Notes under the pieces: generated by a model | What the model saw: only the letters and a program-made list of their open reading frames with translations | Told to the model about the DNA's origin: nothing | The model's database searches: none | Part shown: positions 59,028-64,000 of the stretch, piece by piece | Numbering within the stretch: the first letter of the stretch is position 1 | How the letters are laid out: every line of letters begins with the position of its first letter | Assembly (NCBI GenBank): GCA_928724745.1 | Contig: CAKMXJ010000015.1 | Span: 597,208 to 661,207, forward strand | Length of the DNA: 64,000 nt | DNA from: Anthracocystis setariae | Lineage: Eukaryota > Basidiomycota > Ustilaginomycetes > Ustilaginales > Ustilaginaceae | Direction: 5' to 3' | Translations under genes and position numbers: made by a program

Positions 59028-61862
59028 ATGTCGCAGATCACCTGCCCCGTATGCAACTATGCCTATGCCGCAAGCAACATCACCAACCACTTGCGCAAGG
59101 CTCACAGCGGTGTGCCTGTCAGTCCAGAGGCAGCGGCAGCTGCTGGACTTGTAGCATGTACTTGCGGACAAGTTGTGATGAATGCAGCAGCACTCCTCAA
59201 GCATCAAGGCATCCGCAAATGTCAAGGTGCAGCAACTCAATCAAGTCAGGCTCAACCTACGCCTGCATCAGCACCGGCAGCATCAGCACCAGCAGCAACG
59301 ACAACAACAACAACAGCAGCAGCAGTCTCTCAAGATGCGGTAACTCAAGATGCGGTGAGTCCAGAGCTTGCAACTGCGCCTGTGGCAGAAGAGCAACCTG
59401 CCGACCCTTTCCTTGCCGTGTTGGATCCAGCAATTCTAGCAGAGGAGGATTCAATTGAATTGAATTCTGATTCAAATTCAGAGGTTAGCGTGGAGAGCTC
59501 AGAGGATTTTCCCCTGACGCTTGTGGAGGACAACTTGGATGTGGTCTTTGCAGAGGCAGAGGCTGAGGCTGAGGTGGAAGCGGCAGCAGAATTGGGAGAG
59601 GAGGCAGACGGAGAGACTGAGCTAGTGCCAGCACTGGAGCCAGAGGCTGAAGAAATGGAAAATATTTTCCAGCCTGACGCGTCCTCTGGTGAAGTGCCGG
59701 ATCCTTTCCCCATTCCGTCTCTGGAGCAGCAGGTGGAGGAATTGGAGGACCCGTCAGATGAAGAGGCAGAGGGGGAGACACTGCCGCAGCTGCCAGCACC
59801 TGTGCCAGAGCAGCCGGAGCAACAGCAACAGCAGCCAGAGTTGCGGTTGGAGGAAGTGGAGGACATGCCGGTGGACGGCATTGTGGTCTTGCTCCCAGCA
59901 ATGGATCTGGATGACATGGAGCCAGCAGCACCACCGCCTGTAAGCCTGCTTGACAGTGCTAGGCAGCAGGAGCGGGCAACCTTGCCGCCCATTCCAGCTC
60001 TCAACCCGGTGACTGACTGGAATGGCTGTGTGGAGTACGATGTGGACTCATTTGCGGTGACCATCTCTCCCACAGACCTGCTGCGCATCTACCCTGCTGG
60101 CTGCTACCTGAGCTTGTGCAGCTACTCCCCTGATTTCAAGGACGCTGAGCTGTTCAATCATTGGGTGTACTTTGCCGAGCTCAAGGTTAATTTCCGCTTT
60201 GAGCCACGCTTCAAGCTGCCGCTCATTGCACACCTGCAGCAGCCTCCACAGCGTGCCATCCTCATTCCCTCTGAGCACGCCACAGTGCTCACCTATGGAG
60301 AGCTGCGTGTGGATGTGGGCATCATGGTGGAAGCATTGCAGGACATTGGCTGCCAGAGCATCCGCATGGGAGCTTACGGCATCAAGGTGCCCATTGACCG
60401 CTTCCTGGATCCAGCCATGCTCAGTGAGCACCCTTTGCGTAATGCCAATGTCTTTGACATTGGCTGCACAGTGGACACAGGCTGCATCACGCTCATTGCG
60501 CCCAAGTCCAAAAAGGGGAAATACAAGCAGTACCCTATGGCGCTGCGCGTGGGCAGAGGCTTTGGCAGCGTGGAATTGAAGTGGAAATCCAGACCGGATG
60601 GGATTTCTCATTTCAAAGGGTATCCCAAGCTCACGCATCTGCTCAAAGCAGGAGCTGCAGGCGCTGGACAGGCAGGCCAGCCTATGAGCATCAAGATTGT
60701 GCAGGACCGCATTGCCAGGCTGCAGAGCTGGAGGGACCGCATTGTCAACACAGCTCCAGAGGTGGGAAGTGGAGTACGCCTGGAGGTTACGGTACAGGCC
60801 CCCACCATGCAGGCAGCCAGGGACATTGCTGTGGCCAGCAAATTCTTGGACCACCGGCACTTGTTCACTGCAGCAGCAGGGGATCAGCAGCTCCTCACGC
60901 ACACAATCACCAAGGCAGCCATGTTTGCAGACCTGAATGCGTTGCTTGCATTGGCAGAGGAGAAGCAGATCTTCCGTGGTTGCCACTCAAAGGCATCCTC
61001 TCAGCTGCAGCGGCAGGCCGTCATTGACCTGTACAATGCCATGGGCTGGCATCCTGGCAGGAGACCTACGGCATTGGACAGTCCAACTGCGTGGTGGGCT
61101 AGCTCTGATGCAGCTCTGGACATTGCACAGGAGCTGGAGCACTTCAACACTACAGTTGGCACACGTAGCCTGTTCACACATGTGCAGCTTCATGTGCAGT
61201 GCCAAGGCTGCCACCGTGTGGGCACCTACACGCTGTGTGGAGGTGCAAATCAATTCCGTGTCCGGTGCAGCCAATGCCGGAATTCACTTGGCGCTCAGAA
61301 ATTCTGTTCCCACATTGCCACGCTGGCAACACGCAATCAGCTGGGAGTCAACATCCGTGCACTGGTGGTGGATCCTGCACGCATGGTCTTTGCACCAGTA
61401 CCGGAGGATAATCCTGTGCGGCAGCTCAGTCAACGCAGGGAGCTGGCAGGTCTCTGCCGTACCACTGGCTTTGCAGAACTACGGGACTCACTGATGGAGT
61501 GCCTCACTTTCCTGCTGGAGGACCGGCGTGGTAATCCAGACCCGGTGGAGATCAGGGAGCAAGCAGTGGCATGGCTGGCAGAGAACAGGCAGGCGGTGGA
61601 GAACCACTTGGGCACACGGAGCAGAGTTGCAGGATACACGCTACTGGAGAAGCTGGCAGAACGGTATGGAGAGTTGACCAAGCAGGAGGAGGTGCTGCTG
61701 CTGCACGGTGTAGCTGGAGCATTCAATGTCAGCATCGGACACATTCAGCTGTCACGGAAGTTGTATTCTTGCCAGGTCATCCCGGTTGGCAGCTCTGGCC
61801 CGTACCTTGGTGTAGTCAAGTTGGATAGCGGTGCCTATGAAATTGTAGTCCATTCACGTTGA
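59028..61862 (+). CDS. unrecognised 944-aa protein with N-terminal C2H2-like finger and C-terminal zinc ribbon
   Basis: I do not recognise this family. Start at the first ATG after the minisatellite. Residues 6-26 form a C2H2-like finger (CPVC-x11-H-x4-H, ITNHLRKAH), followed by CTCGQVV...KHQGIRKC (44-65), possibly a second zinc site. About 90-320 is Glu/Ala/Pro-rich low complexity. From ~335 a globular region of 600 residues follows, with DWNGCVEYDVDSFAVTI, VTVQAPTMQAARDIAVASK, AMGWHPGRRP and a zinc ribbon CQGC...C...CSQC (C725, C728, C737, C747, C750). I find no DDE, tyrosine-recombinase, helicase or RT signature by eye. Codons favour CTG/TTG for Leu and GCA for Ala, unlike the host genes in the first 45 kb. 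The truncated second copy, the repeat array and the LTR-rich setting suggest a mobile-element protein. Confidence 0.75.
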   Translation: MSQITCPVCNYAYAASNITNHLRKAHSGVPVSPEAAAAAGLVACTCGQVVMNAAALLKHQGIRKCQGAATQSSQAQPTPASAPAASAPAATTTTTTAAAVSQDAVTQDAVSPELATAPVAEEQPADPFLAVLDPAILAEEDSIELNSDSNSEVSVESSEDFPLTLVEDNLDVVFAEAEAEAEVEAAAELGEEADGETELVPALEPEAEEMENIFQPDASSGEVPDPFPIPSLEQQVEELEDPSDEEAEGETLPQLPAPVPEQPEQQQQQPELRLEEVEDMPVDGIVVLLPAMDLDDMEPAAPPPVSLLDSARQQERATLPPIPALNPVTDWNGCVEYDVDSFAVTISPTDLLRIYPAGCYLSLCSYSPDFKDAELFNHWVYFAELKVNFRFEPRFKLPLIAHLQQPPQRAILIPSEHATVLTYGELRVDVGIMVEALQDIGCQSIRMGAYGIKVPIDRFLDPAMLSEHPLRNANVFDIGCTVDTGCITLIAPKSKKGKYKQYPMALRVGRGFGSVELKWKSRPDGISHFKGYPKLTHLLKAGAAGAGQAGQPMSIKIVQDRIARLQSWRDRIVNTAPEVGSGVRLEVTVQAPTMQAARDIAVASKFLDHRHLFTAAAGDQQLLTHTITKAAMFADLNALLALAEEKQIFRGCHSKASSQLQRQAVIDLYNAMGWHPGRRPTALDSPTAWWASSDAALDIAQELEHFNTTVGTRSLFTHVQLHVQCQGCHRVGTYTLCGGANQFRVRCSQCRNSLGAQKFCSHIATLATRNQLGVNIRALVVDPARMVFAPVPEDNPVRQLSQRRELAGLCRTTGFAELRDSLMECLTFLLEDRRGNPDPVEIREQAVAWLAENRQAVENHLGTRSRVAGYTLLEKLAERYGELTKQEEVLLLHGVAGAFNVSIGHIQLSRKLYSCQVIPVGSSGPYLGVVKLDSGAYEIVVHSR

Positions 61863-62462
61863 TTTTGTGTTCCCAATTTTTGCTGTGATTTTGGGATGTG
61901 ATTTTGGATTGCTTTTCTTGAATGCGGTGAAGGATTTAAGTACGTGTGGTGAGCTGAATGGATTAGCGGTGAGCAATGGTGAGAGAAATTGGTTGATGTA
62001 CGGTAAAGGAGACCAGACCGGCAACAAGAGTGCTATTAGCTCAGTGGTTGATCTCCTCGGAGTCATTGAGAACCATTTATGGAAAAGGGGCTGGCCTTGA
62101 CGGGCTGGGCACCAGGTTCGAATCCCAAGGGGGGTTTGAATTTCTGGTGTTGCCGCATTGTACGCAATGTTAATCCTCCGCCACACCGAGCTATAACAGT
62201 CAGCAATTTGACCTGGGCGGATGTGCGCTCTCACTAAATGTTGATGCATTCCTTGTTTTTTGCTTGTCAGAGACACATCACCAGGCTTTGAACACGTGCC
62301 ACCAGACTTTGAACACGTGCCACTCCACTTTGGAAAACACAGGACACTAGACTCTGAGATCAAATTGGAAACACGGGATTAACACTGAGACACGGAATGA
62401 ACACTGAGACACGGAATGAACACTGAGACACGGAATGAACGCTGAGACATGGAATGAACTAA
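61863..62462. other. convergent spacer with Pol III-like boxes and tandem repeats
   Basis: A-box-like TAGCTCAGTGG (62037-62047) and a perfect B box GGTTCGAATCC (62115-62125) lie 78 bp apart on the plus strand, as in a tRNA, but acceptor and T stems do not pair, so this is a tRNA relic or tRNA-derived short element. Next, CTTTGAACACGTGCCAC occurs twice (62284-62325) and a 19-bp unit ACACTGAGACACGGAATGA about four times (62381-62460), running up to the stop of the next gene. No coding region. Confidence 0.55.
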
Positions 62463-63728
62463 CTACTGAGGCAGTGGCTGGAACAGCTGCCAGGCATCCA
62501 GGCACTGTTGACGGTAGGCCTGCTTGACCTCTTCAGGTGTGTCACAGGCCCGGCCGCCATAGCCATCCCACTTGGCCACATCACTGGACATGAACATGGT
62601 CATGCTTCCCCGAGTCTCTCCTTCCAGAATAGGAGAGTTGAAGTGGTGCAGCACATGGGAGGGGAAGAAGCAGAGTGCACCGGGGGGAAAGTCAAGGCTG
62701 ACCTTGGCCTCTGCAAAGCTGATCTGCAGCTCGGTGTAGTCACCGTAGCTAAAGACACCAGCAAGCCCTTGCAGGTAGTCACGCCTGTCCCTGTGTGGCA
62801 AGCTGTACGCCTGGCCTTCCTGGTTGATGGCAAGGGAAGGGAAGCAGGGCGCCCACAGGAAGGCACCGTGGGGCCTGTAGTGGTGGGAGGCTCCGATGTG
62901 CATGTGGTGGCTTGCGTGCTCAGGGAAGCACTCGAAGAACTTGGTGTTGCAGTACTCCCGTAGCGCTTTGATGTGCCTATTCCTGAGGAACTTGATCATA
63001 GGCCTGTAGTTCCTTACAAAGCGTTCATTAAAGTAGGGCTTGTCCATGTGGGCCGTGTCTTGTCCGCTGAGCATGAGATGAAATGTGAAGAAGTCTCCAC
63101 GCAGAGACTCTACTGGCGCTCCGGCTGACTTGGGCAGCGCTGCTTGAAGGCGTCTGAACTCCTGGTACATGGCGTCAAACTCTGGCGAGTCTGGCTTCTT
63201 GATGATGCTGGCGTAATGGAGTCCGTTGCAGTCGACAAGGTGGACCGTGTCTTCCTGACCCTCGAAGGTGACCGATTGGAATCCTGTGGTGTCTGCAGGG
63301 ACGCTGAGCTTGGGCAGCTGGTATTCCTTGTTGAAGAAGGCCTTGAGATCGAGCTGATTGGTAGCTACAACTCTGGCGGTGTGGTTGTGGAGCTTTGCCT
63401 GCTTTGCCGCTCTTCCTTGGTCTCTTGCTTGGTCCCAACCTATGAAGAGATCAGACTGAGGAGTGTACTGGCTAACAAGGCACTTGGATTGCTTTTTAGG
63501 GGCCTTTGAAGCGTCAAGCTTGGCTACATCTTTGGCTAACTTGAGTGTGTCAGCACTGGGGGTGTACTGAGGCAAATTGGGGGCGTGGTACTTTGCCAAA
63601 TTTTCTCTAAGTTTGCTGAGATCTCCCTTGACCATTTCTTCTGCTTTCTTCCTTTCCTTCTCGCTTCCAAAGCCTCTAGAGCGTGTGCTGTGGTCCTTAG
63701 GCCTCCACTGGCTGGTCAGGAGCACCAT
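62463..63728 (-). CDS. 2-oxoglutarate/Fe(II) dioxygenase-like protein (TET/JBP-type possible)
   Basis: 421 aa, single exon, first ATG at 63728. The C-terminal half looks like a double-stranded beta-helix oxygenase: SLPHRDRRD gives HxD (H312, D314), followed by LAGVFSYGDYTELQISF, SLDFPPGALCFFPSHVLHHF with the distal metal His (361 or 362), and ETRGSMTMF with R373 eleven residues on, where the 2-oxoglutarate-binding Arg is expected. Fungal TET/JBP proteins, known to travel with transposons in basidiomycetes, have this general layout; prolyl-hydroxylase-like relatives are the alternative. The N-terminal ~130 residues are basic and unrecognised. It is convergent with the 944-aa gene and shares its CTG- and CCA-leaning codon choice. 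A role in modifying nucleic acid is an inference from family resemblance only. Confidence 0.6.
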   Translation of the reverse strand: MVLLTSQWRPKDHSTRSRGFGSEKERKKAEEMVKGDLSKLRENLAKYHAPNLPQYTPSADTLKLAKDVAKLDASKAPKKQSKCLVSQYTPQSDLFIGWDQARDQGRAAKQAKLHNHTARVVATNQLDLKAFFNKEYQLPKLSVPADTTGFQSVTFEGQEDTVHLVDCNGLHYASIIKKPDSPEFDAMYQEFRRLQAALPKSAGAPVESLRGDFFTFHLMLSGQDTAHMDKPYFNERFVRNYRPMIKFLRNRHIKALREYCNTKFFECFPEHASHHMHIGASHHYRPHGAFLWAPCFPSLAINQEGQAYSLPHRDRRDYLQGLAGVFSYGDYTELQISFAEAKVSLDFPPGALCFFPSHVLHHFNSPILEGETRGSMTMFMSSDVAKWDGYGGRACDTPEEVKQAYRQQCLDAWQLFQPLPQ

Positions 63729-64000
63729 AATGATGGAAAAACCAAAAAAATTGGTAAAAAAACCACCAAAGTGAAAACAAAAATGACAACACTGCGGATT
63801 CTTGATGTGCTACAGCTCCGTCGATTTTAGGCGTTGTAGGGCTATATACCAGCAGTGTGTACCCGGAGTCTCGTGTCTGTAGAGCTCTCCAGTGATGAGC
63901 AACAAGTGGGTAAAGTTAAAAATCAGCAACAAATCCAAAAAATTAGCAAAGGCAAATCGCTTCCGGATCTCAATACTAACTATATTGATGTGTCTTGATT
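63729..64000. other. upstream region of the oxygenase-like gene
   Basis: It holds the minus-strand promoter. The only strong TATA-like word is GGTATATAGC (minus strand, about 63840-63849), some 115 bp upstream of the ATG. The remainder is AT-rich with repeated AAAAATCAGCAACAAATCC-like words. No further gene begins before the window ends. Confidence 0.4.

Overview
The window is nuclear DNA of a basidiomycete, very probably a smut of the Ustilaginaceae (Ustilago/Sporisorium type). The basis is compact GC-rich genes with few introns, GTAAGT-type donors, a Crk1-type TEY kinase with a long low-complexity tail, a Gpa2-type G-alpha subunit, and the general look of the protein families. No species call is possible from the sequence alone.

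Region 1 (1-44.5 kb) is an ordinary chromosomal block of housekeeping and signalling genes: a gamma-tubulin complex subunit (5' end outside the window), ALG6, ribosomal protein eL43, an amidase, a G-alpha subunit, mitochondrial ribosomal protein uL29m, ribosomal protein eS24, the U6 exonuclease USB1, an intron-containing tRNA-Asp(GUC), the RCK-type kinase Crk1, phosphofructokinase, a cyclase-family hydrolase, a CSC1/OSCA-type channel, a secreted endopolygalacturonase, a TLC-domain membrane protein and an aldehyde dehydrogenase. Intron structures were rebuilt by hand for eL43, uL29m, eS24, USB1 and the cyclase. Both cytosolic ribosomal protein genes have a first coding exon consisting only of the ATG, followed by a long intron. 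Several kilobase-sized gaps hold only simple repeats and recurring TACTGTA-like words.

Region 2 (46.54-54.36 kb) is a complete, apparently very young Ty1/copia retrotransposon on the minus strand: 799-bp LTRs that look identical by eye, a perfect 5-bp target duplication (ACGGG), and one intact Gag-Pol frame. Its predicted primer-binding site matches the anticodon region of initiator tRNA-Met and overlaps the Gag-Pol start codon. It carries an extra gene between pol and the 3' LTR, coding for a protein with an acidic stretch and a Zn2Cys6-like cysteine pattern (CX2CX6CX19CX2CX6C). The palindrome CCCGACGTCGGG (a CCG-N4-CGG everted repeat) recurs in the LTRs and throughout the coding region. This suggests, but does not prove, an element that encodes its own DNA-binding regulator.

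Region 3 (54.36-64 kb) is a mosaic of accessory DNA. It holds a hairpin-rich stretch and a truncated zinc-finger gene preceded by a 21-bp minisatellite and cut off by the LTR of a diverged relative of the copia element. A second, full-length copy of the same minisatellite and gene follows (944 aa, unrecognised). A convergent gene encodes a 2-oxoglutarate/Fe(II) oxygenase-like protein. Between the last two lie tandem repeats and a tRNA-like pair of Pol III promoter boxes. By eye the two genes share a codon preference that differs from region 1, so they may form one mobile unit. This pair and the self-regulating copia element are the best candidates for something undescribed.
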